Shown: in pieces, positions 1 through 11,924 of the stretch
How positions within the stretch are numbered: the stretch's first letter is position 1
Layout of the letters: every line of letters starts with the position of its first letter
Assembly: GCA_964304625.1 (NCBI GenBank)
Contig: OZ199839.1
Location: forward strand, 1,922,001-1,986,000
Length of the DNA stretch: 64,000 nucleotides
Direction of reading: 5' to 3'
DNA from: Kudoa neothunni
Taxonomy: Eukaryota > Cnidaria
Program-made: the position numbers and the translations under genes
Notes under the pieces: generated by a model
Database searches by the model: none
What the model was told of the DNA's origin: nothing
What the model saw: the letters and a program-made list of their open reading frames with translations, nothing else

Positions 1-345
1 CATTTTCTATTTTTTATCAAAATTTAAATTTAATTTGATAATTTTCCAATTATTATGGTTATGCAGGTTAAAAATGAATGCCAACAACGGTAAAAAATAA
101 ATCCCTACCATAATTTAAGGGAATTTTAGTGATTTGCCATAAAGAAGTAATCATGCCCATTTTGATCCCATAAATTACGCATCCAATTGTCAGGTATGGT
201 ATGGCGAAATTTCAGAAAAGTTTAATGAGAAACAAAAAAATTAAAATATTTAACTCAGCCAAAATTACTTTCTGATTCAATAAAAATGCCTTTAACCCTC
301 CTGGGACCAAGAGGGGTCTATCGTGACCCCATTTTCGGTAAATCT

Positions 346-2560
346 TATTTTTCTAAATGAAAGCCTCACAGACTTCAATATAAAATTCACCAAAACGTAT
401 AAAATATATTCATATACTAAATAAACCAAAATTTTTGAAAAGTATTAGAATATATCCTAGAAAAAATGCTTGTATAATTGAACATATGTTCTCCATACAC
501 CCACATACTTCATGCTATAACTCCATATTAAAATTATCAATAGATAAAAATAAACAACTGAAAATTAACGCAATTAATATACATTAAACGTTCAATAAAT
601 GTGCAAATTGTATGTTTTAGTTTTTCCTATCGAAGGATTACAATGACGTCATAAGATTAAATTAGGATTTACCGGCTATATGTATTTTAAACATTAGAGG
701 GAACAAAGTATATTATTTCATTTTAGATGATTAATTTAATAAGAAATTTATATTTTGGAATGCCTTTTGATAACGATATCAATAATTTGGGGCTAAATTA
801 CAGTATACGTGTATCAACTTCGGGAGGGGGCATCTTAACTTATTGGTGAATATTTGCGTCAGACTTTCAAGGGTCGTTATTATTTGCATTTCAATATAGT
901 ATAGAACTATTTAATAGATGTATTGATATTGGCGAAACGTCTAATTCACAGAAATCATTGATCCACGCAAAAGATCATAATGTGCATTTTGTTAACGAAA
1001 TATTATTAAAAAAACTAATATACGGTGCTATATCCGCAGGAGATCTATTCTCTCTTCACACAGATTTAAAAAAAAAACTTTTTTCTTTTCCAGACATGTA
1101 GTTTAGAAACCGATTGATGTTATCTTTGACAAAAACTTGCTTTCTCTTTAGGGAACCCCGGAATTAATGTGATTTTTTAAAATAAATCTATTTTAAAATT
1201 TCATATTAAATTTTTTTATTTTGAATGTATAGACATACTCAAATACTTACAACTATGATCCATACTTAACCTTACTTTCAATTTTGTGATTAACGGCTTT
1301 TCCCGGAAATCATGCCTGATACCTTGTACGGTCGCTTGTGTTCATTTCTTTTCAATATTTGATTTAACCACGTTATTTTACCCCCAGAAACTTTCAACGA
1401 TGTTAATACAATAAAATATATATTTGAAACCTAGAATAACAAGCGTTTTGATGCAGATGTTTGTAATATTTAATCGAAGAATTAATTACATTTTCCTCAA
1501 TTTTATTCCCTCTAAAGAAAATTTCTAATCGGTTAATATAGCTGTGTGTTGAATAATAATTACAAGAATAATTTTTGAGGTCAATTGCACAATCAAATAA
1601 GAAAATAATGCTGGGGTCAAAAACGATCTCCATGGGCACATACGGCACTTACTGAAGTTTTCGACACACGGTCCTTCGACGGTTAAATCGTATTAACTTA
1701 TTACGTATGTTTTTAATGTTTGGAATGTTACGATACATGAGTTAATGAGTTAGTCTAATTTGTAGTGATTACGTTCACTGCCCCACCTAGAATTAGAATA
1801 TCGTTAACGGTAGTAGTTCGACCAACAAACTGTGCACCGTTGTTAAACAATACAATCCACATTCAGTTTCTATAGTAACACAATACCATAATACCGCGAG
1901 GTATTTACCACTTTGAAGACGAAGGAATCAATACTATGCAATATTAGGTTGTTAACGAAAAGAAATCCCATGAATAATGTGGCTAAAGTTGACTTTAAAT
2001 TTGTTACTCATTCATCACATTCAGTAACTGAACTTGCTATATTATTAGTCTGTTGTTTCATAATACTAAATGTGTGAATCGTTTGTTGGCTTTGATAATA
2101 TTAATAATAAATTTATTGATTTTTCAGGATATTGACGAAAATTTACGTAATCCCAGTTTAACTGGTCTACAATTACATTTAAATTCATTGTTCTGTTGCA
2201 TGTGTATGCGATGAATAAGGATGGAGTTTCGAAATCCTGGATTAAATTTGGCACTGATTAGTTTCTGAATAGATTTATTTTTTTTCATGATAGTTTTCCT
2301 TTTTTAATCTAAATACTTTATTTTTAAGGTTTATTGTTGATAAAAATTCTTGGTCCCATTATAATAAAATAATAGTCGAATTAGAAGATATTGTTTAGAA
2401 TCACCCAACCATGTAGCGGTGTATTTTTGCAGTTAGAAATTAATTTTTTATAAGTCTCGTTATGCAGATGATTATTTGTCTTATTTTAATAATGTTTTGT
2501 CGCGACGGTTTTTTGAAATTGCAACAACGCCCTGTAATCTTATTGTGTAGATGGTGTGTG
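346..2560. other. Non-coding AT-rich stretch
   Basis: Short ORFs on the minus strand (for example around 1403-1648 and 2066-2254) show no family signature and no plausible splice context. I see no gene, RNA gene or tandem repeat here beyond the piggyBac-type end at 292. Confidence 0.4.
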
Positions 2561-2580
2561 GTGTTTGAAGATGGACTCAC

Positions 2581-3554
2581 ATGGTTCAACTACAAACATT
2601 ACTAAATGCGTGTCGCGTAGATTGTGGTCGATTTATAGACGACCATTTGAATCAAGCAACCGTTCCACATTGCAACGCTCACCATCAACCGAAGATGACT
2701 TGCTCATTGACAAATTGTTTGGGGGACAATCGTTACAAATTCTAGATCCTAAAACTCCCTGTTGTACCACAGTTAGAGCCCATGATCGTGATCATTTGGA
2801 TAGTAGTAACTCAAAATTAGTAACTATTTGTTTGTGGTGGGATATATGTCTATTCAAAAGAAACATCACCACTCTTTCTACAAGCAATTATTTGGTATTT
2901 TTGAGTGAGAGAACGTATGGCGAAAAAACCCACGATAAACTAGTTCCATTTGTATCAAGTGGTTATTTCCACAATAACACGTAGGTTAATGAGATTTTAA
3001 ATTCTAACGATGGCATTGATTTTTTAGAGAAAATTACACTGTCATATTCACCTCAGTCGCTATTATTGACGCCGTTATAGTTACTGTTAGTTATTGATTG
3101 TGTTGATTTGGGAAGGTGGCATAGTGTTTAGGTATTCAGAGAAAATATCACTGTTCTCTCTGTCACAACCTCAACAACCCCCATACCAAATCAATGTATT
3201 TTAATTAGATCATTTACTGCTGAGATATCGAATGGAAACAAATTAGGCAACTTTTTTCAACGAATATCATCATCGGACAGAATAAAACTAATCTTGTTGG
3301 CAGTGTTTATACCTTTATTAACAATCGTTCTATTTTCTGTTTACTGTCACGTGGAAAATCTATCAATTTACGAATTCCTACACAATTCCAATATTGTTGA
3401 CACGGATTATCGTGCGTTAATCCCCATCAAACAAAAACTAGAGAAATCGTCCGACTCCATCGCTCTAAAACGGCTGAGAAAAGCAACAGAGAAATTTTCG
3501 TCATTCAAAAGCATTTCTCAACAACCGCACTCATCTATTATTAACCGACGATAG
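2581..3554 (+). CDS. Unrecognised spliced single-pass membrane protein, 275 aa, PKD-like segment
   Basis: I do not recognise the family. Four exons join in frame: 2581-2731, 2773-2980, 3028-3073 and 3132-3554, with GT-AG introns of 41, 47 and 58 nt. The lengths sum to exactly 276 codons. The N-terminal exon is cysteine-rich, with pairs near NACRVDCG and TCSLTNC. The middle (YFHNNTENYTVIFTSVAIID, then FRENITVLSV) has the alternating pattern of a PKD/Ig-like beta-sandwich and several N-glycosylation sequons. Then come one hydrophobic span (IKLILLAVFIPLLTIVLF) and a basic, Ser/Lys-rich tail of about 70 residues. That suggests a type I receptor-like protein with its N-terminus outside. An in-frame stop lies just upstream of the chosen ATG. 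However, the exon could begin with a splice acceptor near 2548 or 2570, and then signal-peptide exons would lie further upstream. A polyadenylation-like AATAAA-type signal follows at about 3570. Splice joins are inferred by frame and consensus only. Confidence 0.5.
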
Positions 3555-4388
3555 ATAGATTATCTATAGAAAATAAATTTAATTATTTATTAGTTGATAC
3601 AATTATTAACATATTGGATGACTGATTTATTTTTTTTCGGCTTATTAAACGATTTAATACGTAATTGATTAATGATTCGTTGCAATCAATACGTAGTTTT
3701 CAGTAGATGTTCTGTATGAACGCTTCCTGCTGCTCCATTTTAGTTTCCGCCCTCTTCGCAAAAAGAAATTATAAAACGTATTTATTTTGGGTCAAGAAAA
3801 TTATTATTTCTAACAAAATTACATGAAGAAGAAAAAAAGTAGTCGAATTTAATGAGGAAACATGTAAATAAATTTAATACAATTTATAATAAATTAAATG
3901 TTTGACTTTTATCTTGTCTTTTTAGAGGAATGATTAAATCTGATCGAGGCTTGTAATTAAAAAAAGATATGCAATAATCTGAGTTAATAAATTAATTAGA
4001 TATTTAATATATTAATGCAAAATATCATATGTGATTATTTGCGCTTACGAGGAATTTCGGATTGGTTTTATTTGATTTTAAATTTAAAAATTAAATATGG
4101 AAAATAAGCATATGTCACAATACTGTATTTAATTTTTTAGTTCATATAATTTTTGAATACATATTGATTTTAGCACAAGGTATAAAAATTTTAAATTATT
4201 TAACAAAAACACCTAAAAAAATAAATTTTGACACTTATTAAATTAATAATCTTAATTTCCTTAAAAAATATATAATAAAATTTCCAAGGCTTCAACCAAT
4301 TTTGAAATATTTTAAAGTTTGTTTATTTTTTCTATAAAAAAGTAAACATAATCAACTTTTGATACTGCATAATCTGATTATGCGTAGT
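3555..4388. other. Intergenic AT-rich DNA
   Basis: Follows the 2.6-3.55 kb gene. Nothing coding or structured was recognised; it is probably 3' UTR and spacer up to the piggyBac TTAA at 4389. Confidence 0.4.
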
Positions 4389-6729
4389 TTAACCCATTCC
4401 GGGTTTTCGTTCCCTTTTCGGCCCCCCATTGTTGTCTCTAAGAATTTTAATATTTCGTCAATGAGTACTATATTATATATTAATTCATTTTAAATTGAAT
4501 TAAAAATGAAATTTCAATTATGAATTCATATCTTTTGAGATTATATACTATGTGGTAATTATAGTATACTGGGGTAGTAATAGAACAGAAATTTGGTAGA
4601 AATAACAAACTTAAAATTCTCCAATTGAATTATGAGTTTAGAAGGTTAGTTATAAATAATATTTTTTCAATATAGGTCAGCCCGTTACAGGGATCAAGAA
4701 ATATAAGCAATATAGTACAATGTCGAAAAGGGAACGAAAACTCACTGACGTGATAAATTCCAATTAATCGGTTATTGACCTAGTGCTCACATCCTCACAA
4801 CGGATTACGATAATATATTTGATTGTGATGGTGAAAAAATGTTGATATTTTAAACACAGTTGAGTTTTTGTCGTTACCTCAAGGCTTAAGAAAATATTGG
4901 TATTTTGAATAATGAAGAAGACCCCTCTGTTTCAAAAGCTTATGACAACATTGGCATCGGAACCGTCCAGAAATATGCGGTGAAGTAGAAACTTTCTCGT
5001 ATATAAGTAATGAACCTTTAATGATAATTATTGTGCCACGTAATGTAAAATATCTCAATCAAAAAATCCATTTGTAATTGCCACTGATTGCCAAACAGTG
5101 ACTCGAAATAAATGTGGCATTATGTATGATGGCTCAACGAACGGGTATGAATCATAGGAAGTATTGTAAAAAATTGTTAGATGAAATTCTTGTTTTTAAT
5201 ATTGTTAAAGAAACAAATATTTATGCAAACAAAATAATTAAACTTTTCACTTAACCATAAAAGAATTTAAATCTTTTAGCGGTATTTTACTATTATCCAA
5301 GTACAATCGACTATCTAGACAGCATTTGTATGAAGAATCTTCGGTGAATTCTGGCTTTGAAATCCTGAAAGGATAAATGCCTCTAAAACGTTTCAGAGAT
5401 AAAAAAATATATCCATTTTTCCAATAATTATGCTTTAGTTAGAAACGAAAAGATGGCTAAATTGAGGCCTCTTATCGACAAATTAAACATAAATTTTCAA
5501 AAAGTTGAAATTTTTGATGAAGTTATTTTTATTGACGAGAAAATGGTTCCATATTTTGGTTTACATTCTTCAAAAATGTTCATAAAAATAAGCCAGTTCG
5601 ATTTTCCTCTAAAATTTGGGTAATGAACAGTTCAAGTGGATATATTTACAGTTTCAAGGTATACACTAGAAAAGGTTAAGTCGTGGATAATTCGCTTGTG
5701 CTTGGTACAAATGTAGTTATGAACTTCGTTGATGAAATTAGTGATTCTGTAGGAATTGAATTGTATTTTGACAATTTTTTTTCCTCCTTCAAACCATTAA
5801 AAGCACTGACAGACAAAAACAATAAGGCGACAGGTACAATTCATTCTAATAGAACTGGAAAGTGTTCCTTTACACTGTCAAACATTTTTGCTAAAAATAA
5901 AAGAGGCCAATACGAAGAATTTACTGATGGAAACAGAATTGTTTGTGTTCAGTGAAATGACACAACGTCAGTTACCGTTATTAATAATTATCTTTCGTGT
6001 CAACCATTAATGAGAATTAAAAGGTTTTCGAAAATAGAAAAAAAACAAATTTCTATATTCCAGCCTTATATGATTGACGCCTTTAACAAATACATGGGTG
6101 ATGTAGATCAGGTACACAATAAAATTGCTAACTATCGCATTTCTATTAGGGTTAAAAAATGATACTGGGCGTTATTTACCAATTTCATATCTGTGTCGTT
6201 AACTCGTGGAGAATTATTACTACTTATGGCGAAAACGCCATGGATTTATTACAACGTACACGAGAAATAACCTCATGTCTAATTACATTACACGAACCTA
6301 TTTCAGGTGTTAGATGATCATCTTTAGCAAATAAAATAATAAAAAATACATGCCCAAATTCCCTTAATACGGATGATCTAACTCGTAAAAGATTGAGATG
6401 TGTAATGTGTCAACTCGACTGTATACTATTGCAGTGGCCGTTCTACTAGATTACATCCAAAATGTTTTCAAACCTTCCATAAATAAATAATAATATTTTT
6501 CAACATTAAAAATAATATATAAGGTTTTGTAATTAAAATATAATGTTCAATTTTTGCGCATATGATAGCTGGGAGTTTTGCGTGTCGTTTACGACACAAC
6601 CTTAAATCTTGATTTTGTGCCCATATAATCATTTTTTGGAAAAAATATTTAATTATGATTTTATTATGACAACATAATTTTTTTTAGGGAAATAGTCAAT
6701 TTCGAAAATATGGAACCTGAACGGGTTAA
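4389..6729 (+). mobile_element. Decayed piggyBac transposon
   Basis: Bounded by TTAA at both sides. The left end reads TTAACCCATTCCGGGTTT, and the right end reads inward as TTAACCCGTTCAGGTTCC. A subterminal motif (CGTTCCCTTTTCGG at about 4408) recurs inverted at about 4721 (CGAAAAGGGAACG), giving a hairpin-capable left arm. The interior carries a broken plus-strand piggyBac transposase. Its ends resemble those of the 9218-11506 element, so the two belong to one subfamily. Confidence 0.75.
4905..6486 (+). pseudogene. piggyBac transposase remnant (DDE_Tnp_1_7 type)
   Basis: Recognisable blocks in order: an IDEKMVPYFG-like first catalytic block near 5535, the YFDNFFSS block near 5765 with the second Asp, the ATGTIHSNRTGK block, QPYMIDAFNKYMGDVDQ with the third Asp near 6085, and a cysteine-rich zinc-finger-like end (RKRLRC, then LHPKCFQTFHK) ending at about 6486. 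The reading frame is broken by several stops and frame changes. Two stops are TGA where family members carry the tryptophan TGG (before NDTTSV and in KK-YW), which fits plain G-to-A decay. The longest open piece is 5683-5955. The element is not functional as it stands. Confidence 0.7.
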
Positions 6730-7217
6730 TAGCGATTTGGTAAGAAACTCTATAATCAGATAGGTTGAAGCTTTATAATGCAAGCATCGTGTCCATAGGT
6801 TTTATTGAAGTCACCCGCTAAGTTTAACTTTCTGTGATTAATTTCAATGCAAATGGTTGTACTCTTATTTCATCTTATTATTTGAATTATATTGATATTG
6901 ACTCGATCTGAAACCATTTGTGAGAAATAGTACATTAATGTTCATACCGGGACAAGGGATAATAATTTGAGCATTAAAAACCAATTGTCGTAAATTTCCT
7001 TCTATTTCTATATCTTTTTTTACCTCCCCAGAAAAGCATGACAAAAACTTTCAGAGTCGGGCCAGAATCGGTCTTGAAAAATCCACGGACCAAAAAATAA
7101 CATTTTAGACAACGCTTTAAGTTAATTTAAATAATTCGGGAATATAGAAAAAAAATGACGCAGACCTTAAATTATTTGGCGTCGATGCCAAGGCATTAAA
7201 TTTATAAATGAAAGCCG
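6730..7217. other. Spacer between piggyBac and dispersed repeat
   Basis: AT-rich, with no coding signature or RNA gene seen. Confidence 0.35.
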
Positions 7218-7406
7218 GAATTGATACGTTCCTTCACAGAAACGATCATAATTTTAATTTCGTCGATCCAAAACGTTAATGTATGATGCTTAAAATTTTT
7301 AGTTACTTTTCTGCTATGGGATAATTTACGATTTTAATATATGTTGTGAATGTTATTAAGAAGCGTATCTATGCAAAGTCTTCCCCAAGCAACGCTGGGC
7401 AGTTCC
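7218..7406 (+). repeat. 189-bp dispersed repeat, copy 1
   Basis: Matches 17861-18049 in the same orientation and at the same length. Shared anchors include ATCATAATTT, TGATGCTT, and a closing stretch TCTTCCCCAAGCAACG followed by a GGGCAGTTC or GGACAGTTC variant. No ORF crosses it. It could be a MITE body or the UTR of a larger element; its identity is unknown. Confidence 0.6.
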
Positions 7407-8085
7407 CTCCAATATTATATAAGCATTAAATGCTGGTACACCGATAAGATCCATAAACATGCTGAAGAACCATTTTCTAGTTATAAAAGCACAGCTGTAT
7501 TTTTTCGCCATTCGATCATCGCCAATAAACCTACTTTGGTTTGATTATAATTGATAATGATTTCAGAGTTATTTTTTTATGAGCGTTCAATCACACTTAA
7601 ATAGAAATCCGATGATAACAGAAAAATAATACGCTTTTTCTTTTGAACGTATGGCATTGGCGTTACGTTCTCACAGAAGATATGTTTTGACGATAACTCA
7701 TCACGATTAGTCATACCCTGTAGAATTTCGAGTACGCAGTGGTTATTTCGTCTAAAAATCGTAATTAACGTAATATCCTTCTGCAACAAGAATAGTGCCA
7801 TTGGATGGGGATGAAAAAACTGTCAGTTATTGATCCTCGCCTAGAACCATAAGGTGATGTAATATTTTCTGAAATCACCATAGAACCAGTCTTACAATTG
7901 ACGTGTTTGCGAAAATTGACCCTTTTCTTGATTTTAGGACACATTACCATTGGAAATCCGATTTAGTAGTTGATATCTTCTCTAATATCTCATCACATTC
8001 GACTTTAGACTCAGAATTTCTGAATATTCGAAAAAGCCATAATTAGAGCATTCATCCTCAAATCCCAGGTCACTGTCAACATATC
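7407..8085. other. Unassigned stretch with short minus-strand ORFs
   Basis: Minus-strand ORFs at about 7577-7801 and 7765-7950 are somewhat basic and could be scraps of a transposase. I could not match them to a motif, so no gene is called. Confidence 0.3.
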
Positions 8086-8098
8086 CTCCATTTTTATT

Positions 8099-8598
8099 AG
8101 AGCCTGGACAATATGGCATAGTGGTGTTAAGTCGATATCGCATACTATGAGGTTGTGAGTTCGAAGCCTAGTCCAGGCGTTCCTGTACTCTAAATCCGAA
8201 ATTAAGTAGGAAGGCCGTAGTAATCGTAAAGATCTAAGATTAATCGTTGTTTTGTTTGCAGCTGGGAGGGGAGCCTAGCGGAAGAGTAGATCTAGAGCGT
8301 TCATAAACGCCGGGGTACAGGAACGAAATACAACCCAGTAGGGGGTTTCCGTAGAGCCAACGCCCGCATTCAGACGACTTTTCCAAACTAATTCTGGGTT
8401 AGTCCAGGGTATGGTTGGGGTGGTGGTTGCTCCGAAACGAGTATGTTTAATGGGTTAAAATCCCACATTACCGCATAAACGTAAGTCGCTTTAATATGAC
8501 GATGCGATGCCTAAAGTGTAAATGGAGAGGGTCTAACCAGCCCGAATTTCACAACCTAACAAGTTGCGCCAGGGGTTTGACTTTGTAAATAAAAAAAA
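8099..8598 (+). mobile_element. tRNA-derived SINE, copy 1
   Basis: The head contains a pol III A-box-like stretch (TGGCATAGTGGTG, about 8115) and a B box (GAGTTCGAAGCC, about 8155). The body is shared with the minus-strand copy at 50620-51046: GGGGTGGTGGT, then GTTTAATGGGTTAAAATCCC, then AACCTAACAAGTTGCGCC, then an AGGGGTTT-ACTTTGTAAA end. It ends in an A-rich tail (AATAAAAAAAA). It is flanked by a perfect 13-bp target-site duplication, CTCCATTTTTATT, at 8086-8098 and 8599-8611. That identifies it as a retroposed insertion with both boundaries known. Confidence 0.85.
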
Positions 8599-8611
8599 CT
8601 CCATTTTTATT

Positions 8612-9217
8612 TAAATTCTCAATAACATCATCCGAACTATTTATTAATATCATTTTTTATGTATAAATGTCAAAACTTAAAGACTGAAAAATTTTCGTAC
8701 AAACATGTACGTACCCCCAAAACCCAAATAACAAAGTTACCAATCTTGTGTATCATAACTTAAAAGTATAATTTCTTAAGATTCTTAGACATTTCATTTT
8801 AATTTTTTTGAATATTCTTATTGGCAAAATTAATTTTACCATCGTGTAATAATCATTGAGTATCGTTATTAACGATATTTCAGAGTGAAGATAGCCTGCT
8901 TCTTTTTAAAAAAGCTATATTAAATCAATTTCTTTCAAACAGAATCAGTTAAATGTTTCAAATAAAACAATGGATTATATTCAGAAATTTCATCAAATAT
9001 AAGTAAGATATTTAATGTTTAAAGGGGGGAATTTTTAAAAATACAAAAATTGGGATGCATAATGTACTCCCTTCGTCCCGGGAGGGTTAAAAGTATTAAA
9101 TTTACAATTAATCCAAAAATTTTTTCTTAAGCGTAAAAATATTCAATTACTTTTGTTCTTATCGATTGGAGACAATTTTTAAAAGCACAAGCGACTTGTA
9201 TCCTGATCGAAATTTGC
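8612..9217. other. Spacer up to the next piggyBac
   Basis: AT-rich. Contains the right-hand TTAA end at 9087-9090 described with the 292-9090 pair. No gene was seen. Confidence 0.35.
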
Positions 9218-11506
9218 TTAAACCCATTCAGGGTTCTATTTTTTAAATTAAGCCAAAATTTATATAATGATAGAATATTGTAATATAATAAGTAATTATG
9301 AGTAAAGCTTCCAAATAATAATTATTTTCAGAAAAAACTTAATTTTACTAAAGTGCCGAAAAGAGGAACATTAACTCCTCCATGTGCATAATCCTAATAA
9401 AGTTAGTCACATGCTTTTATAGAAAAAAGTAAGAATTTTCACTGAGAATGAAAATGATTTAATTAATTTTAAGCATTAATAATTAAATTATTCAGAACAC
9501 TCTACGTGTACGTACGTAGGGAAATTATTGCAATAATGGATGGTAGTTTTCTTGCGTATGACGCATCTTTTCTGTAGTGTGTTCGTAGAGGGTGTTATAT
9601 TTGGTTTTTGGCACATGGGAGCCTTCTGAAAATTGCTCAATACAGTTATACGACCTATTAGAGCATTTTTCGTTGTAAACGATATTAGATTTTTTCACGA
9701 TGGCTCGAGTATATGTGTAAGAGGGTCAATTTTCGAGGAATTCTCTACATTTATTGGTCTCCATAAATTTACCAGGGCCATAGACCGCATGTTGATGACT
9801 AGTCACCATCACCATTTTTTGACTTTATCTTTATTCTATAGCAGGCTATTGAATTGCCGGCAAGATCATCTCTACCCATATGCTTATTGTACATATACAT
9901 GTTATGTGGACGTTTAACCTGTCACAAGGACTTTTTAATTTAACATTATCTCCTAACTTTCGTAACTGGACGTGGGTCAAAACAATGAGTCATCAATAAA
10001 ACTAATCCAATATCGTGCTAATGAGAGAATAAAATTTTTGTGGAATTATCAAAGATATTTTCGTTTGTAATTCGGATCGTTTTCTCCATCAGATGCTTCG
10101 ATGTTACGGTTAATATAGCAAAAAATTTTTAGGACGAAAAAAGAAATTACCAAACAACAATTTAAGGTTTGATACATCTCTCAATTCATCAAGGAAACGT
10201 TTCACGCCATATAATCCAAATCTCAGCTATTGGCTTTCCATCGTAAATAGAAAAGCTACACGATTAACCATATGAAGACCTTACTATCCAATTTTTAAAC
10301 TCAAAGCGTAAAGGTTTCTCTCTTCTAAACATCTTACAGGAATGATGTCCTTATTATGGTACCATTTGCAGATTTATGATGTTCCTGTTAAGAATTCCAT
10401 ACTTTCTTAAGTTTACATTCATTTTTTCAATTAATGGTTTTTTATTTAAACAATTTATCGCTCCTATCTATTCTTGTGTTATCATTAAGATGGAGATATC
10501 TCTTAATGGATTTGAAATGTTTATAGGTCATCGCTTTATTCACTAGCATTACTCCAGAATCTACAGCGTCTTCCCAACACATATATTTCCAGGTTAACGT
10601 ATTGTAGTCGGTAAGTAACAGTATACCATTAAAAGTTTTGAGTTGTTTGGCTGTCAGATTAAAAATGTGATCGCTTTAAAATGATTATTATGAAGTTTTC
10701 GTCAAAATGTTGTTAAAAAACATTATAGGACTCATAACTCTTTCCTAAAATTTATGCAGGTTCTTCACATAAATTTTAACTGGTAATAAATTAGCCATGG
10801 TCGTTGAAAGTTTGAGACCCAATTTTATTTGGAGAAAATTTTTTAGGAAGGAGAAACTTCATCTCAAAAAATGTACTAATTATTTTCTTACTGCACCTCA
10901 ATCTCTCCGCATATTTCGGGTATGATTCTTATACCAGTATCCACAATTAAAATTGGCACCAAATTATCCTCCTCATCCATCAAATCCTCAGCAATGATTG
11001 GAGAAAGAGTGATAAAACTTCGAAAGCATGTCATCTTTATCGAAGAATTCATTAGCAGCGCCTAATAAACTTCTATAACGAATCACGTATATCACGAAAT
11101 TCAACAATCTGTTAAAGGATTAATTGACGATTTACACGTAGAGGAGTTATTGTTCCTTTTTCGGCATATGTTTATTTTGTTAATAATTTTCTTAATTCCA
11201 AACGCAAATCAAAGAAAATCAAAATTTTGAGTTGCATACATATATATTATTAAATCACAAATTTATGGACGGAAATAAATTCATACCGCCATAATATTTC
11301 ACTATTGGTACTAAATGAGTGGTTGAGCATAAATTGCATGATATTTTTTAAACCATAATATAGAATTTCTTCTTATTTGGTAAATTAAGACAGATTGACT
11401 GTACTAAGATATATTTTCATTTATAAATAAATCTGTTATTCGACCAAAGAGAAAATCATATTTTATTCGTGTGCCGAAAAGGGAAAAGTAACCCTTAATG
11501 GGTTAA
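9218..11506 (-). mobile_element. Decayed piggyBac transposon, minus orientation
   Basis: Left TTAA at 9218 (TTAAACCCATTCAGGGTTC); right TTAA at 11503-11506, reading inward as TTAACCCATTAAGGGTT followed by CCCTTTTCGGCAC. The GTGCCGAAAAG motif recurs near 9353, the same subterminal arrangement as in 4389-6729. The minus strand holds a transposase remnant. The right end stops a few hundred bases upstream of the first recognised INTS9 exon. Confidence 0.65.
10100..11030 (-). pseudogene. piggyBac transposase remnant, N-terminal half
   Basis: Read on the minus strand, an acidic block (AEDLMDEEDNLVPILIV, then PEICGEIEVQ) near 10980-10900 is followed, after degraded sequence, by CWEDAVDSGVMLVNKAMTYK and FKSIKRYLHLNDNTRID at about 10577-10450. 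This is the typical piggyBac N-terminal core (R-F-x-x-I, L-H-F/L-x-D-N). A degraded first catalytic region follows towards 10200. Many stops and frame changes. No intact ORF remains. Confidence 0.6.
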
Positions 11507-11924
11507 TGCGCGTTTGCTTGTGCGCAGGCGCAAACCAAATACTCAGAATATTTCCCTCTATAACTTGTATACCTGTCAGTGATGAAGATTGTATCATTTT
11601 TTGTGAATAATTTTTTCCACTGATTTGTTCAACTAGCAATCTATTGGTGTTGAAGATGAACATGATTGTTACCTGTTGGATTGCGATGGAGCTGGAATTT
11701 TGTTGGATTTTCCTGTGAAGTTCCAAATAAATAGAACAGATTCTACTGAAAAAGCACAGTACCTTTATATAGATTTAAAGATGAATTTGAGATTTTGACT
11801 AGCTGTAATCCTTCCAGCCAACACAAAATAGATTATTTGCTACCATGTGTAATAATTGAATAAATCTACATGTGATTAATAATGAAACTACAATAGCTGG
11901 ATATGGTTGATATGTGTTCATTAG
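11507..11924 (+). other. Probable 5' part of INTS9, exons unresolved
   Basis: Between the piggyBac end and the first firm INTS9 exon lies mostly open plus-strand sequence, for example DCYLLDCDGAGILLDF near 11663. It may correspond to the N-terminal segment of INTS9 (the family has a C-x-x-L...LDCG-like stretch there). I could not place start codon or splice sites with confidence. Confidence 0.3.

Larger units (their letters stand above)
292..9090. mobile_element. Pair of piggyBac-type ends bracketing 8.8 kb
   Basis: A left end starts at a TTAA (292-295) and reads TTAACCCTCCTGGGACC. A matching inverted right end finishes at a TTAA (9087-9090) and reads inward as TTAACCCTCCCGGGACG. TTAA targets and CCC-starting ends are typical of piggyBac. 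A near-palindrome, GGGGTC-TATCGT-GACCCC, lies just inside the left end, and similar ones occur in other ends of this window. The interval contains a smaller piggyBac (4389-6729), a SINE, a dispersed repeat and a spliced host-like gene. The two ends may therefore belong to one old, much-invaded element or to two unrelated short elements. No transposase that clearly belongs to the outer pair was recognised. Confidence 0.4.

Noticed and set aside
5940-6170. TGA at two tryptophan positions of the piggyBac remnant as a sign of a variant genetic code
   Set aside because: Host genes here end normally at TGA (SOD1 at 53713-53715, the phosphatase at 45076-45078), and the element carries other lesions. 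Plain decay of TGG is enough.
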